A stretch of 64,000 nt of DNA from Ensifer adhaerens (GCF_013283195.1 NZ_JABEKT010000001.1:842795-906794); one strand, 5' to 3'; numbered from the stretch's first letter, positions 53,181 to 62,884 are shown. Notes: a model not told the origin generated them from the sequence alone. A program made the numbers and translations.

Positions 53181-53873
53181 ATGTTTTCCAACGCGTTCAC
53201 CGACAAGGCCGTGATGGCCGAACTGGTCGCAAAGATGCTCTGGGAGATCAAGGCGGTGCATTTCAGCGCCGACAAGCCCTACAAGCTGTCATCCGGCATG
53301 GCGAGCCCTGTCTATATCGACTGCCGCAAGCTGATTTCCTATCCGCCCATCCGCTCGGCGGTGATGGATTTTGCTGCCGCATCGATCCTGCGCGAGGCGG
53401 GCTTCGAGCAGTTCGACGTCGTGGCCGGTGGCGAGACGGCGGGCATTCCCTTCGCCGCCATGCTGGCCGAGCGCCTGGGCCTGCCGATGATCTACGTGCG
53501 CAAGGCGCCGAAGGGCCACGGCCGCAACGCCCAGATCGAAGGTCACATGCCGGAAGGCGCCCGCGTTCTCGTCATCGAGGACCTGACGACGGCCGGCGGC
53601 TCGATGTTCAAGTTCATCGACGCCATTCGCGCTGCCGGCGGCGTCGTCGATCACGGCATCGCGCTCTTCTACTACGACATCTTCCCGGAAGCGGTCGGCG
53701 AGATGAAGGGCAAGGGCGTCGACCTGCACTGGATCGCCACCTGGCGCAATGTCCTGGCCGTTGCCCGCGAGCAGGCGCTGTTCGACGAAAAGACGCTTGG
53801 CGAAGTCGAGGCCTTCCTCAACGATCCGCTGGCCTGGTCCGGCCGCAATGGCGGCGTCAGCGCTCTTGCATAA
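53181..53873 (+). CDS. pyrE: orotate phosphoribosyltransferase
   Basis: 230 residues. It joins orotate and PRPP to make OMP. The PRPP-binding motif is [14 protein letters not shown], and the orotate region includes [20 protein letters not shown] and [23 protein letters not shown] precedes the ATG at 53181. It is co-transcribed with pyrC and followed by a GC-rich hairpin. Confidence 0.96.
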   Translation: MFSNAFTDKAVMAELVAKMLWEIKAVHFSADKPYKLSSGMASPVYIDCRKLISYPPIRSAVMDFAAASILREAGFEQFDVVAGGETAGIPFAAMLAERLGLPMIYVRKAPKGHGRNAQIEGHMPEGARVLVIEDLTTAGGSMFKFIDAIRAAGGVVDHGIALFYYDIFPEAVGEMKGKGVDLHWIATWRNVLAVAREQALFDEKTLGEVEAFLNDPLAWSGRNGGVSALA

Positions 53874-53883
53874 AGTCTGGCGA

Positions 53884-53904
53884 GGCCCCGGTTATGCCGG
53901 GGCC
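53884..53904 (+). terminator. GC-rich hairpin after pyrE
   Basis: Perfect 8-bp stem GGCCCCGG/CCGGGGCC with a 5-nt loop, 10 nt after the pyrE stop. No T-tract. Confidence 0.55.
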
Positions 53905-53964
53905 CCGCAGCTCTCGATATCCAGTCTTTAAATCGATTGAAATTCTACCGAGGAGGAAGAGCCG

Positions 53965-54891
53965 ATGATCGTATGTTGTGGTGAAGCGCTGATCGACATG
54001 CTGCCGCGGGATACGACCGCGGGCGAGAGTGCCTTTGCACCCTATGCCGGCGGGGCGATCTTCAACACGGCAATCGCGCTCGGCCGGCTTGGCATTCCCA
54101 CCGGCTTCTTCACCGGCCTCTCCGACGACATGTTTGGCGATATCCTGCGCGAAACGCTGAAGGCGGCGAATGTCGACTTCGCCCCTTGCGCGACCTTGTC
54201 GCTGCACACGACGCTCGCCTTCGTCAAGCTCGTCAACGGCCATGCCACCTATGCCTTCTTCGACGAGAACACGGCCGGCCGGATGATCACGAAGGACCAT
54301 CTGCCAGCGCTCGGCGACTTCTGCGAGGCGCTGCATTTCGGTGCGATCAGCCTGATCCCCGAGCCATGCGGCTCGACCTACGAGGCGCTGATGACCCGCG
54401 AACACGAGAAGCGGGTCATCTCCTTCGACCCGAACATCCGGCCCGGTTTCATCAAGGACCGGGACGCTCATCTCGCGCGGATGAACCGCATGGCGGCGAT
54501 GTCCGACATCATCAAGTTCTCGGATGAAGACCTCGACTGGTTCGGCATGGTCGGCAGCCACGATGATCTCGCTGCCGAATGGCTGACGCGCGGGCCGAAG
54601 TTGGTGCTGATCACTAAGGGTGCCGATGGCGCCGTTGGTTACACCGCTCGCCACAAGGCGGACGTCGCCGGCGAACGCGTCACGGTCGTCGACACGGTCG
54701 GCGCCGGCGATACCTTCGATGCCGGTGTACTGGCGTCGCTGAAGCTGAGCGGGCTCCTGACGAAGGATGCCGTTGCGAGCCTCTCGGAAAGTGCCGTCCG
54801 CGATGCCCTGGCGCTGGGCGCCAAGGCCGCTGCCGTCACCGTTTCGCGCGCCGGCGCCAATCCGCCATGGAAACACGAAATCGGGCTCTGA
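53965..54891 (+). CDS. frk: fructokinase, PfkB family
   Basis: 308 residues. It phosphorylates fructose to fructose-6-phosphate with ATP. The PfkB fold is marked by YAGGAIFNTAIALGRLGIPTGFFTGLSDDMFG near the N-terminus and the signature DTVGAGDTFDAG with the catalytic Asp. With frcBCA upstream and pgi downstream it completes fructose use. GAGGAGGA precedes the ATG. The stop codon lies inside a terminator-like hairpin. Confidence 0.93.
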   Translation: MIVCCGEALIDMLPRDTTAGESAFAPYAGGAIFNTAIALGRLGIPTGFFTGLSDDMFGDILRETLKAANVDFAPCATLSLHTTLAFVKLVNGHATYAFFDENTAGRMITKDHLPALGDFCEALHFGAISLIPEPCGSTYEALMTREHEKRVISFDPNIRPGFIKDRDAHLARMNRMAAMSDIIKFSDEDLDWFGMVGSHDDLAAEWLTRGPKLVLITKGADGAVGYTARHKADVAGERVTVVDTVGAGDTFDAGVLASLKLSGLLTKDAVASLSESAVRDALALGAKAAAVTVSRAGANPPWKHEIGL

Positions 54892-54906
54892 GAAGAGCCC
54901 GATTTC
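54877..54906. terminator. hairpin overlapping the frk stop codon
   Basis: Perfect 12-bp stem GAAATCGGGCTC/GAGCCCGATTTC with a 6-nt loop that contains the TGA. It lies between convergent frk and the XRE gene and ends 3 nt before the latter's stop. The last codons of frk thus double as the stem. Confidence 0.75.
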
Positions 54907-54909
54907 AGT

Positions 54910-55125
54910 TCAATCCTTTTCCTCCGGGCGGTATTCGAGGATGTCGCCGGGCTGGCAATCGAGAACGGCGCAGATCTTTTCCAGCGTGTCGAAGCGCACG
55001 CCTTTGACCTTGCCGGATTTCAAGAGAGATATGTTCTGCTCGGTGATGCCGACCTGCTCGGCAAGGTCACGTGAGCGTACCTTGCGTTTTGCCAGCATGA
55101 CATCGAGGTTTACGACGATCGGCAT
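54910..55125 (-). CDS. small XRE-family (YozG-type) DNA-binding protein
   Basis: 71 residues, essentially one Cro/CI-type helix-turn-helix: VNLDVMLAKRKVRSRDLAEQVGITEQNISLLKSGKVKGVRFDTLEKICAVLDCQPGDIL. Such small regulators are regularly encoded beside DUF2975 membrane proteins, as here with a 3-bp gap. The pair probably autoregulates its own operon; the target is unknown. Confidence 0.92.
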   Translation of the reverse strand: MPIVVNLDVMLAKRKVRSRDLAEQVGITEQNISLLKSGKVKGVRFDTLEKICAVLDCQPGDILEYRPEEKD

Positions 55126-55128
55126 CCG

Positions 55129-55683
55129 CTAGACGAAGCTCCGGTTCTCGGCTTCGATCCCCGATGCGATGACCATGACGTGACCAAGCACCAGAAGCAG
55201 CCCGGCCATCAGCATCAAGATCAGCGTTCCGCCGTTGATGTCGATGAAGACCGAGTGCCCGGTTGCCGCCGGATTGTCGTAGGTGACGGCCATTATGCCG
55301 ATCGCATTGCTGATGATCATGCACACGGATCCGATGATTGAGATGATCCCGATCCGTTTCAATAGCACGCCATTGCGGCTGGAGAGAATTTCTCCGCGCT
55401 CGAAGCCGTCGAACAACTGCCAGGCAAAGGCAAGCCCGGCGATAACCAGCGCATTGTTCAAGGCGGTCAGAAACACGACGGTTGCGATCGCGCGATAGGA
55501 GAGCGTGATGGCCGAGACCCTCGGGAAAACCACATCGCGGATGCCTTGCTCGAAGCCGGCTCTGTCGAAGAAGATCTGCCAGTGGCCATAGACCACGGCC
55601 GAGCAGAACAACGCGCCGCACAGGACGACCATCAGCTTCATGATGCGGCTCAGCTTCCGCAGTCGCTCCGGGGATCCGGTCAT
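55129..55683 (-). CDS. DUF2975 family membrane protein
   Basis: 184 residues with four hydrophobic helices (about 15-35, 62-88, 108-132 and 155-178). The DUF2975 pattern includes GLAFAWQLFDGFERGEILSSRNGVLLKRIGIISIIG. It is translated just before the XRE protein. The function is unknown; the association with a small regulator suggests a membrane sensor or a membrane tether for the regulator. Confidence 0.87.
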   Translation of the reverse strand: MTGSPERLRKLSRIMKLMVVLCGALFCSAVVYGHWQIFFDRAGFEQGIRDVVFPRVSAITLSYRAIATVVFLTALNNALVIAGLAFAWQLFDGFERGEILSSRNGVLLKRIGIISIIGSVCMIISNAIGIMAVTYDNPAATGHSVFIDINGGTLILMLMAGLLLVLGHVMVIASGIEAENRSFV

Positions 55684-55764
55684 TAGAAAATTCCTTATCG
55701 GCTCACTTGTTTTTTTAATGTAAAACGATAATTAATTCGCGTCAATTGTGATTTGGTGCTTTTC

Positions 55765-56358
55765 ATGTCGTTCCGTATTTTGATGAATCCCTGCCTTTTC
55801 CTGTCGCTCAATGTGCTCGCCGCCTGCGCAGCGCTCAATGTCGGCTCGTTTGAAAAACTGTCTGGTATCGATCCGCTCAGGTCCGATCCCGCGGAACTGC
55901 GCGTCGCGCTGTTGGTGCCGGAAGCGCTCTCGCTCAGGCGGGGCGATGCGACGCTCGGGATCTCCTGGAAGGCGGATGGTTCGCCGCTCGACACGCGCCG
56001 TTTCGCGCTTCAGGTCCAGTCCGGCAATGCCGGAGCGCCTGATCTGACAGAGCGGATGCGGGATGGCCAGACGCTCTATGTCCTGACCTTGACGCCTGCC
56101 GATGAAGAGCGCCTGCGCGATATGCAGGAGAAGATTGCGGCGACCAAGGGGACCGAAACAAAAGGCCGAGGCAGCCTTTCGGTCGGTTTTTCCGGCGGCT
56201 GCTGGACGGGTGCGTTCCCCACCGACCGGAAACTTACCGTCGATGCATGGATCCGCACCCGCTCAGACGAAAGCTATTTCCAGATCCTGTCGGGACTGGA
56301 TGTGATGGACCTGCTCCACCAGTCCGGCGTAAAGGCATTGCCCGCCTGCGCCGCGTGA
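55765..56358 (+). CDS. hypothetical lipoprotein
   Basis: 197 residues. N-terminal signal with the lipobox Leu-Ala-Ala-Cys (CLFLSLNVLAACAALN), so it is probably a lipoprotein anchored at Cys21. The mature part has alternating beta-like segments (ELRVALLVPEALSLRRGDATLGISW, LYVLTLTPADEERLRDMQEKI, GSLSVGFSGGCW) and ends in PACAA. I do not recognise the family. The ribosome site is weak. Divergent from the DUF2975 gene across 81 AT-rich bp and followed by a strong hairpin. Confidence 0.75.
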   Translation: MSFRILMNPCLFLSLNVLAACAALNVGSFEKLSGIDPLRSDPAELRVALLVPEALSLRRGDATLGISWKADGSPLDTRRFALQVQSGNAGAPDLTERMRDGQTLYVLTLTPADEERLRDMQEKIAATKGTETKGRGSLSVGFSGGCWTGAFPTDRKLTVDAWIRTRSDESYFQILSGLDVMDLLHQSGVKALPACAA

Positions 56359-56361
56359 GAG

Positions 56362-56386
56362 GACAGGGCGCGCCACGCGCCCTGTC
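56362..56386. terminator. hairpin between lipoprotein gene and pgi
   Basis: Perfect 11-bp stem GACAGGGCGCG/CGCGCCCTGTC with a 3-nt loop, followed by TTGGTTTTT on the plus strand. It serves convergent genes. Confidence 0.8.
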
Positions 56387-56394
56387 ATTGGTTT

Positions 56395-58020
56395 TTAGCG
56401 GGCAGCCTTGAGCAGCACGGCCACAAGGCCTGCCGTCGACGAATCATGACCGGCAGCACTTTCCTTGCCCTCGACAACCGGCAGAAGGCCCGTTGCCAGC
56501 TCCTTGCCGAGCTCGACGCCCCACTGGTCGAAGGAGTTGATGTTGAAGAGCGCACCTTCGACGAAGACGCGGTGCTCGTAGAGGGCGATCAGACGGCCGA
56601 GCGCGAAGGGATCGAGCTGGTCGTAGACCAGCGTCAGCGACGGGCGGTTGCCGGCGAAGACGCGATGCGGCGCAATCTTATCCGCCTTGGCGTCCGCCAT
56701 GCCCTTGGAGGTCAGCTGCGCCTTCGCCTCGGCAAGCGTGCGGCCCTTCATCAGGGCTTCGGACTGCGCAAGGCAATTGGCGATCAGCAGCTCGTGCTGG
56801 TGGCGCAGGGTCTTCTCGTGACCGTTGGCGGCGATCATGAACTCGGCCGGGATGACATCCGTGCCCTGGTGGATCAGCTGGTAGAAGGCGTGCTGGCCAT
56901 TGGTGCCGGGCTCGCCCCAGACGACCGGGCCGGTCGAAAACTCGACCGGCTTGCTGTCGAGCGTGACGGCCTTGCCGTTCGATTCCATGTCGAGCTGCTG
57001 CAGGTAGGCCGGAAAGCGCGACAGGCGCTGGTCGTAAGGCAGGATCGCGCGCGAGGGGTAGCCGAGGACGTTGCGGTTGTAGAAGCCGAGGAGGCCGAGC
57101 AGCATCGGCAGGTTCTCACGGATCGGCGCGGTGCGGAAATGCTCGTCGATGGCGTGGCCGCCATCGAGGAAGCGGCCGAAATTCTCCTTGCCGATGGCAA
57201 TCATCAGCGGCAGGCCGATCGCCGACCAGATCGAATAGCGGCCACCGACCCAGTCCCAGAAGCCGAAGACGCGCGCCTGGTCGATGCCGAAGGCCGCGAC
57301 CTTGTCGAGTGCCGTCGAGACGGCAGCGAAGTGATGGCCGACGGCTGCTTCGCCGAGCTTGTCGGCGATGAAGGCGCGGGCCGTTGCCGCATTGGTCATC
57401 GTTTCGATGGTCGTAAACGTCTTGGAGGCGATGATGAAGAGCGTCGTTTCCGGTTCAACGAGCTTCAGCGTGTCGGCGATATGCGCGCCATCGATGTTGG
57501 AAACGAAATGCAGGCGCGGGCCGTCATGGAAGGGTGCGAGCGCCAGCGTCGCCATGACAGGCCCGAGGTCGGAGCCGCCGATGCCGATATTGACGACATC
57601 AGTAATCTTCTTGCCGGTCGCCCCCTTGAGCGCGCCGGAACGGATGCCGTCGGCAAATGCGCCCATGGTTTCGAGCACGCCGTTGACGTCGGGCATCACG
57701 TCCTTGCCGTCGACGAGCACAGGGTGATTGCCGCGGTTGCGCAGCGCCGTGTGAAGCACAGCGCGCTCTTCGGTGATGTTGATGATATCGCCGCGGAACA
57801 TCGCGTCGCGCTTCTCTTCGACCTTGGCGGCTTTCGCCAGCGCTTCGAGGCCGTCGAGTACCTGTTCGTTCACCGCGCATTTCGAATAGTCGAGCAGCAG
57901 ATCGTCGAGTGAGGTGCTGAAGCGCGAGAAGCGTTCGGCATCGCTCGCGAAGGCGGCGCGGATATCGGTCGCATTGGTTTGCGCGGCGGTTGCTTTGAGT
58001 TGATCGACAAGCGCTTTCAT
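56395..58020 (-). CDS. pgi: glucose-6-phosphate isomerase
   Basis: 541 residues. It interconverts glucose-6-P and fructose-6-P. Both PGI signatures are present: the sugar-phosphate region [17 protein letters not shown] and [31 protein letters not shown] with the later [18 protein letters not shown]. Catalytic Glu, His and Lys positions lie in these blocks. Single gene on the minus strand, about 130 bp from fadD, and close to frk whose product it uses. Confidence 0.97.
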   Translation of the reverse strand: MKALVDQLKATAAQTNATDIRAAFASDAERFSRFSTSLDDLLLDYSKCAVNEQVLDGLEALAKAAKVEEKRDAMFRGDIINITEERAVLHTALRNRGNHPVLVDGKDVMPDVNGVLETMGAFADGIRSGALKGATGKKITDVVNIGIGGSDLGPVMATLALAPFHDGPRLHFVSNIDGAHIADTLKLVEPETTLFIIASKTFTTIETMTNAATARAFIADKLGEAAVGHHFAAVSTALDKVAAFGIDQARVFGFWDWVGGRYSIWSAIGLPLMIAIGKENFGRFLDGGHAIDEHFRTAPIRENLPMLLGLLGFYNRNVLGYPSRAILPYDQRLSRFPAYLQQLDMESNGKAVTLDSKPVEFSTGPVVWGEPGTNGQHAFYQLIHQGTDVIPAEFMIAANGHEKTLRHQHELLIANCLAQSEALMKGRTLAEAKAQLTSKGMADAKADKIAPHRVFAGNRPSLTLVYDQLDPFALGRLIALYEHRVFVEGALFNINSFDQWGVELGKELATGLLPVVEGKESAAGHDSSTAGLVAVLLKAAR

Positions 58021-58089
58021 CGCGGGGCTCCTTGTGTCGGACAGTCGCCTGCGTAGCTATTCGCTTTGCATTGTCCGAATCAAGCCCGC

Positions 58090-58112
58090 AAAACCGCCGG
58101 AGTGGCGGTTTT
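58090..58112 (-). terminator. terminator after fadD
   Basis: Read on the minus strand: AAAACCGCC, 5-nt loop, GGCGGTTTT, 37 bp past the fadD stop. The stem carries its own A and T runs. Confidence 0.7.
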
Positions 58113-58148
58113 CAGGATTTTTTAAATCGTTTTAAGTCGGGGCGGCCC

Positions 58149-59849
58149 TTAGCCCCGGAGGTCCTTGCGCAGGATCTTGCCGACATTGGTTTTCGGCAAC
58201 TCGGTGCGGAACTCGACGAAGCGCGGCCGCTTGTAGTTGGTGAGATTGGCTGCGCAGTGCTTCTTGACGTCCTCTTCGGTCAGGGCCGGATCCTTGCGGA
58301 CCACGAACAGCTTGACCGCCTCTCCCGAATGTTCGTCGGGAATGCCGATTGCCGCGCATTCGAGAATGCCGGGGTGCGTCATCGCCACTTCCTCGACCTC
58401 GTTCGGGAAGACGTTGAAGCCCGAAACCAGGATCATGTCCTTCTTCCGGTCGACGATCTTGACGAGGCCGACGGCGTTGATGAAGCCGATATCGCCGGAG
58501 CGGAAGAAGCCGTCAGGCGAGATCGCCTTGGCGGTCTCGTCCGGGCGCTGCCAGTAACCGGCCATGACCTGCGGTCCGCGAATGCAGATTTCGCCGACGT
58601 CCCCGATCGGCAAGGTGTTGCCCTGGTCGTCGCGGATCTCGATCTCGGTCGAGGGGATCGGATAGCCGATCGTGCCGGTAAATTCGGTCGAGTCGAGAAG
58701 GTTGGCGGTGGCGACCGGCGATGTCTCGGAAAGGCCGTAACCTTCGGCGATCGGGCATCCCGTCATCTTCTGCCAACGTTCGGCAACAGGTCTCTGGATC
58801 GCCATGCCGCCACCGAAGGTCAGCATCAGCGACGAGAAATCGAGCTTCTGGAATTCGGCGTTGTTCATCAGCGCGTTGAACAGCGTGTTGAGCCCCGGGA
58901 AGATGTTGGTCTTGTACTTGCCGAGTTCCGCGACGAAGCCTGGAATATCGCGCGGGTTGGGGATCAGGATGTTGTTGCCGCCGGTGGCAAGGCCCATCAG
59001 CGAGTTCACCGTCAGCGCGAAGATATGATAAAGCGGCAGCGCGCACATGAAGACGAGATTGTCGGGACGCGGGCGCGAACGGAACGCCGTGTCGAACCAG
59101 ATTTCCATCTGCGCCATGTTCGACAACAGGTTGGAATGGGTGAGCGTCGCGCCCTTGGAAACGCCTGTGGTGCCGCCGGTATATTGCAGGAAAGCGACGT
59201 CACCAGGAGCGACATTGGGCTTGGTCAGCTTCCGACGACCGCCTTCGGCAAGCACGGACCTGAAGGAGTGATGGCCGGGGATCGACCAGGCGGGCACCAG
59301 CTTCTTCACCCGGCGCACGACCAGATTGACGATCACGCCCTTGAAGCCGAGCATGTCGCCCATCGTGGCGACCACCACATGCTTGACGCTGGTCTTGGCC
59401 GCAACTTGCTGGACGGTATGGGCGAAGTTTTCGAGAACGAAGATCGCCTTGGCGCCGGAATCGACGAGTTGATGCTCCAGTTCGCGCGGCGTGTAGAGCG
59501 GGTTGACGTTGACGACCGTGAAGCCTGCCCTGAGGATACCGTAGACGATGACGGGGTTTTGCAGGATGTTCGGCATCATCACCGCGACGCGGTCGCCCTT
59601 CGACAGCCCGCGTGCCTGCAGCCAGGCGCCGATCTTGGCGGATTCGGCATTGAGTTCTGAGAAGGTCAGCGACTTGCCCATGCAGGTAAAGGCGAAGCGG
59701 CGCGAATAGCGCGCGACGGCATGGTCGAAGAAATCACCGATCGATCTGTAGGGCAGTGGGCCGATCTCGGCAGCGATGCCCGGCGGATAGGACTTCAGCC
59801 AGATTTTCTCCGGGCTGGTGCCTGTTGGTTGCGTGTTGAGTTCCGCCAT
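58149..59849 (-). CDS. fadD: long-chain fatty acid-CoA ligase
   Basis: 566 residues. AMP-forming acyl-CoA synthetase: P-loop YTGGTTGVSKGATLTH, the motif YGLSETSPVA, GDIGFINAVGLVKIVDRKKDMILVSGFNVFPNEVE and C-terminal lysine in TNVGKILRKDLR. It activates long-chain fatty acids for beta-oxidation and recycling of membrane-derived acids. In S. meliloti a fadD gene in this neighbourhood (downstream of pgi) is tied to swarming and symbiosis (from memory). The start at 59849 has GGGAGAGAGG. A promoter with an overlapping palindrome lies 123-149 bp upstream. Confidence 0.93.
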   Translation of the reverse strand: MAELNTQPTGTSPEKIWLKSYPPGIAAEIGPLPYRSIGDFFDHAVARYSRRFAFTCMGKSLTFSELNAESAKIGAWLQARGLSKGDRVAVMMPNILQNPVIVYGILRAGFTVVNVNPLYTPRELEHQLVDSGAKAIFVLENFAHTVQQVAAKTSVKHVVVATMGDMLGFKGVIVNLVVRRVKKLVPAWSIPGHHSFRSVLAEGGRRKLTKPNVAPGDVAFLQYTGGTTGVSKGATLTHSNLLSNMAQMEIWFDTAFRSRPRPDNLVFMCALPLYHIFALTVNSLMGLATGGNNILIPNPRDIPGFVAELGKYKTNIFPGLNTLFNALMNNAEFQKLDFSSLMLTFGGGMAIQRPVAERWQKMTGCPIAEGYGLSETSPVATANLLDSTEFTGTIGYPIPSTEIEIRDDQGNTLPIGDVGEICIRGPQVMAGYWQRPDETAKAISPDGFFRSGDIGFINAVGLVKIVDRKKDMILVSGFNVFPNEVEEVAMTHPGILECAAIGIPDEHSGEAVKLFVVRKDPALTEEDVKKHCAANLTNYKRPRFVEFRTELPKTNVGKILRKDLRG

Positions 59850-60188
59850 GACCTCTCTCCCTCTGGTCGCCACAGGCTGGCCTTGCTTGCGGCCAGAGAA
59901 GAAACCCTCCCGGTCTTCTCTTGCCGATGAAGATGATGCTTTTGCGACACCTCTTCAAGCCGAGATTCGGAATTATATAACTTTGACGTAAACGTCAACT
60001 CAGCTAACGGTTAACCGGCCTGCTGCGCGCGCACGAAAAAGTATGATGAGTGCCGCAAAGCCTTTGCTATCAGGGGTCAAAGCCTGTATTGCATTGCAAC
60101 ATACCCCCATCGGACTCCATCCGATATCTGCTGCCAGCACCCACAGATTTGTTCCGCTCCCAGAGAGCGGACGACACAGGTATTGCTC
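59850..60188. other. fadD/MFS divergent intergenic region
   Basis: 339 bp, no gene seen. The left half holds the fadD leader, promoter and palindrome. The right half (about 60040-60188) should hold the MFS promoter, which I cannot define. Confidence 0.6.
59972..59998 (-). promoter_or_regulatory. fadD promoter with overlapping LiuR-like operator
   Basis: TTGACG-TAAA-CGTCAA (59983-59998) is a perfect 16-bp inverted repeat. It resembles the TTGACGTnnACGTCAA boxes of MerR-family LiuR regulators of fatty and branched-chain acid genes in other proteobacteria (from memory). On the minus strand its last half is also a -35 (TTGACG), and the consensus TATAAT follows after 15 bp (59977-59972). A repressor bound here would block RNA polymerase. 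Confidence 0.65.
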
Positions 60189-61412
60189 ATGTGTGACGAA
60201 GCCTATTCTTCCGCCGTCGATCCGCGCCGGAGCCGCATTTCCGTTGCCGAGATTGCGCTCGCCGTCGGTGGGTTCGGGATCGGCACGGGAGAATTCGCCA
60301 TCATGGGCCTGCTGCCGCAGGTGGCCGATGACGTCGGCGTTTCGGTGCCGAAGGCCGGCGCCGTGATCAGTGCCTATGCGCTCGGTGTCGTCGTTGGCGC
60401 GCCGCTGATTGCTGTGCTTGCGGCGCGGTTTTCACGTTTCCGGGTGCTTCTCGTGCTGATGCTTCTGTTTGCGATCGGCAATTTCGCCAGTGCCATCGCG
60501 CCGGATTTCTACACGCTGGTTGCCGCGCGCTTCTTTGCCGGTCTTCCGCACGGCGCCTATTTCGGCGTGGCGGCGCTGGTCGCCGCCGGGCTTGCCGCAC
60601 CCAACCAGCGGGCGAGGGCCGTCGGGCGGGTGATGATGGGCCTGACGATCGCCACCCTGTTCGGAACGCCGCTGGTCGCCTGGTTCGGTCAGGCGCTCGG
60701 CTGGCGCTCGGCCTTTGCCATCGTCGGCGCCATCAGCCTTCTGACCATTGCGCTGACCTGGTCTTACGTGCCGCGCGACAAGGGCAATCCGCAGGCCACG
60801 CCGCTGCGTGAACTCGGCGCCTTGGGCAAATTGCAGGTCTGGCTGATGCTCGGCATCTGCGCGATCGGCTGCGGTGGCATGTTCGCCGTCTTCAGCTACA
60901 TCGCCCCTGCACTGACAGAGGTCGCAGGCGTTTCCGTCGCCAATGTGCCGATCATGCTGTCAGTGTTCGGTGCCGGCATGATCCTCGGCAACATCGTCGG
61001 TTCGCGGCTTGCCGACTGGGCGCTGCTGCCGGCGATTGGCATCGCGCTCGCCTTCAACATCCTCGCCTATGTGCTGTTCTATTTCACCATGGGCAACCCG
61101 TGGATCGCCATCGTCAACGTGCTCTTCATCGGCGGCGGCTTTGCCGTCGTGCCGGGTGTGCAGACCCGGTTGATGGACGTGTCGGGCGAGGCGCAGACGC
61201 TTGCCGCAGCGCTCAGCCATTCGGCCTTCAACCTTGCCAATGCGCTTGGGGCTTGGCTTGGCGGCTGGTCGATTGCCGCAGGCTACGGCTGGACCTCGAC
61301 CGGCCTCGTCGGCGCCGTGATGGGCGTTGCCGGTTTCGGCATCTTCCTCGCCTCGGTTTTCGTCGACCGCGCCGAGACGATCAAGCGCGCCACGATACGT
61401 GCGGCAGAATGA
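60189..61412 (+). CDS. major facilitator superfamily transporter, DHA1 group (AraJ-like)
   Basis: 407 residues, twelve helices. The MFS loop 2-3 motif appears as ARFSRFRVLLVLM and helix 4 as YTLVAARFFAGLPHGAYFGVAALVAAG, then GRVMMGLTIATLFGTPLVAWFGQALGWRSAF with the antiporter motif C region. This fits AraJ/YdhP-type drug or sugar exporters. ATG at 60189; the ribosome site is weak. It stands alone between fadD and the AI-2E gene. Confidence 0.9.
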   Translation: MCDEAYSSAVDPRRSRISVAEIALAVGGFGIGTGEFAIMGLLPQVADDVGVSVPKAGAVISAYALGVVVGAPLIAVLAARFSRFRVLLVLMLLFAIGNFASAIAPDFYTLVAARFFAGLPHGAYFGVAALVAAGLAAPNQRARAVGRVMMGLTIATLFGTPLVAWFGQALGWRSAFAIVGAISLLTIALTWSYVPRDKGNPQATPLRELGALGKLQVWLMLGICAIGCGGMFAVFSYIAPALTEVAGVSVANVPIMLSVFGAGMILGNIVGSRLADWALLPAIGIALAFNILAYVLFYFTMGNPWIAIVNVLFIGGGFAVVPGVQTRLMDVSGEAQTLAAALSHSAFNLANALGAWLGGWSIAAGYGWTSTGLVGAVMGVAGFGIFLASVFVDRAETIKRATIRAAE

Positions 61413-61580
61413 CCGCCGCGATCAAATAAGGCCTTGGAGCTTGCGCGCCGCTAAATTTTTCTGTCATGTCCCGCCGCTAGCCTCGGTCGCGGCCCTGAAA
61501 CTACCGTAAACCAGGGGCATGGGGCAGCCGAAGGCTGGCAAGGCCTCGGGTTTGCTGTAAAGTCGTTTGAAGACGGAGGA

Positions 61581-62747
61581 ATGTTGGTGCAACTGGGCAA
61601 TCGCGAACGAGAAAACCTTCCCGCAGAGCCGCGGCTCTTCGGGTATCCGGCGACGTCGCGCTCCGCACTTGTTGGACCGATCACGGCGGCGCGCTGGATG
61701 CTCGTCTTCGTTCTTCTTGCCGGTGTCTATTTCTTCAACGGTTTCGTGGTTCCAGTTCTGGCCGCCGTTGTCATCGGTTTTGCCAGCTGGCCGATCTACC
61801 GTCGGCTGCTGACGGCGGTCGGCGGCAATCGGACGCTCGCAGCGACCATCGCCATCATCAGCGTCGTGGCCTTCATCGTCGTGCCGATCTCGGTTGCTGC
61901 CGTCTATGCGGTCGACGAAGTGCGCGACTGGCTGGTCTGGGCCGTTGAAACCAATGCCAACGGCGCGGGCGTGCCAGTCTGGCTGACGACGATCCCGGTT
62001 GCCGGCGTCTGGCTCGGCGAACAATGGGTGAAATATGTCGGCCATCCCGGTGCGCTCGGCGAACTGGTCCAGCTCGTCAGCGGTTCCAACATCGGCAACA
62101 TCTATCGCGGCGTGCTGGTCATCGGCGCTTCGGCGTTTCACGCCTTTCTGACACTGCTCTTCATGCTGATCACGCTGTTCTTCGTCTATCGCGACGGACA
62201 TTCCTTCTCCAAGCAGCTCGACCATCTTGGCGAGCGCATCTTCCCGATGCGCTGGGAGCGGCTGTCGCGCGTGGTGCCGCTGACGATCAGCTCGACGGTA
62301 ACAGGCATGGGCATCATCGCGATCGGCGAGGGCATCGTGCTCGGCGTCGCCTATTGGCTGGCGGGCGTTCCCTCACCGGTCACGCTCGGCATCATCACCG
62401 GCCTGATGGCGCTGATCCCCGGCGGTGCGCCGCTCTGCTTCACGCTGGTTTCCGTCTATCTCGTTGCCAGCGGTTCGCCGGTTCACGGCATCGCGCTGTT
62501 TGCCTGGGGCACGACGGAACTCTTCATCGTCGACAAGACCTTGCGTCCGCGCCTCGTCGGCGGCCCGATCAAGCTGCCCTTCCTGCCGACCTTTTTCGGC
62601 CTTGTCGGCGGGGTGAAGACTATGGGCTTTCTCGGCCTGTTCGTCGGCCCGGTGCTGATGGCGCTGCTCGTCGCCATCTGGCGCGAGTGGATGCGCGAAG
62701 TGACCAGCGAAGCCGCACCGACGGTCAGCCCGATCATCAAGGGCTGA
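61581..62747 (+). CDS. AI-2E family transporter (PerM-like)
   Basis: 388 residues, seven to eight helices. Family features are LLAGVYFFNGFVVPVLAAVVIGFASWPIYRRLL, a long soluble region (about 110-185), then AFLTLLFMLITLFFVYRDG and GLMALIPGGAPLCFTLVS, with a final LVGGVKTMGFLGLFVGPVLMALL. Some members act as Na+/H+ antiporters, and autoinducer-2 export is claimed for others; neither can be assumed. GGAGGA touches the ATG at 61581, so the GTG at 61587 may be the true start. Confidence 0.88.
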   Translation: MLVQLGNRERENLPAEPRLFGYPATSRSALVGPITAARWMLVFVLLAGVYFFNGFVVPVLAAVVIGFASWPIYRRLLTAVGGNRTLAATIAIISVVAFIVVPISVAAVYAVDEVRDWLVWAVETNANGAGVPVWLTTIPVAGVWLGEQWVKYVGHPGALGELVQLVSGSNIGNIYRGVLVIGASAFHAFLTLLFMLITLFFVYRDGHSFSKQLDHLGERIFPMRWERLSRVVPLTISSTVTGMGIIAIGEGIVLGVAYWLAGVPSPVTLGIITGLMALIPGGAPLCFTLVSVYLVASGSPVHGIALFAWGTTELFIVDKTLRPRLVGGPIKLPFLPTFFGLVGGVKTMGFLGLFVGPVLMALLVAIWREWMREVTSEAAPTVSPIIKG

Positions 62748-62884
62748 TGGTGCCGATCTGCCAGCCGCCTTTGGGCGGCGGCAGTGTCCTTATCTTTTCC
62801 TTATGCCCGCGCAAAACCATCCCAATCGATAATTGACCCGCCGAGGGTGCATCATCCGGCCATAACCAGTCCCGGAGAATGCAC

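Noticed and set aside
56446-59660. Long plus-strand frames antisense to pgi and fadD
   Set aside because: Same shadow effect; no start signals or recognisable motifs.
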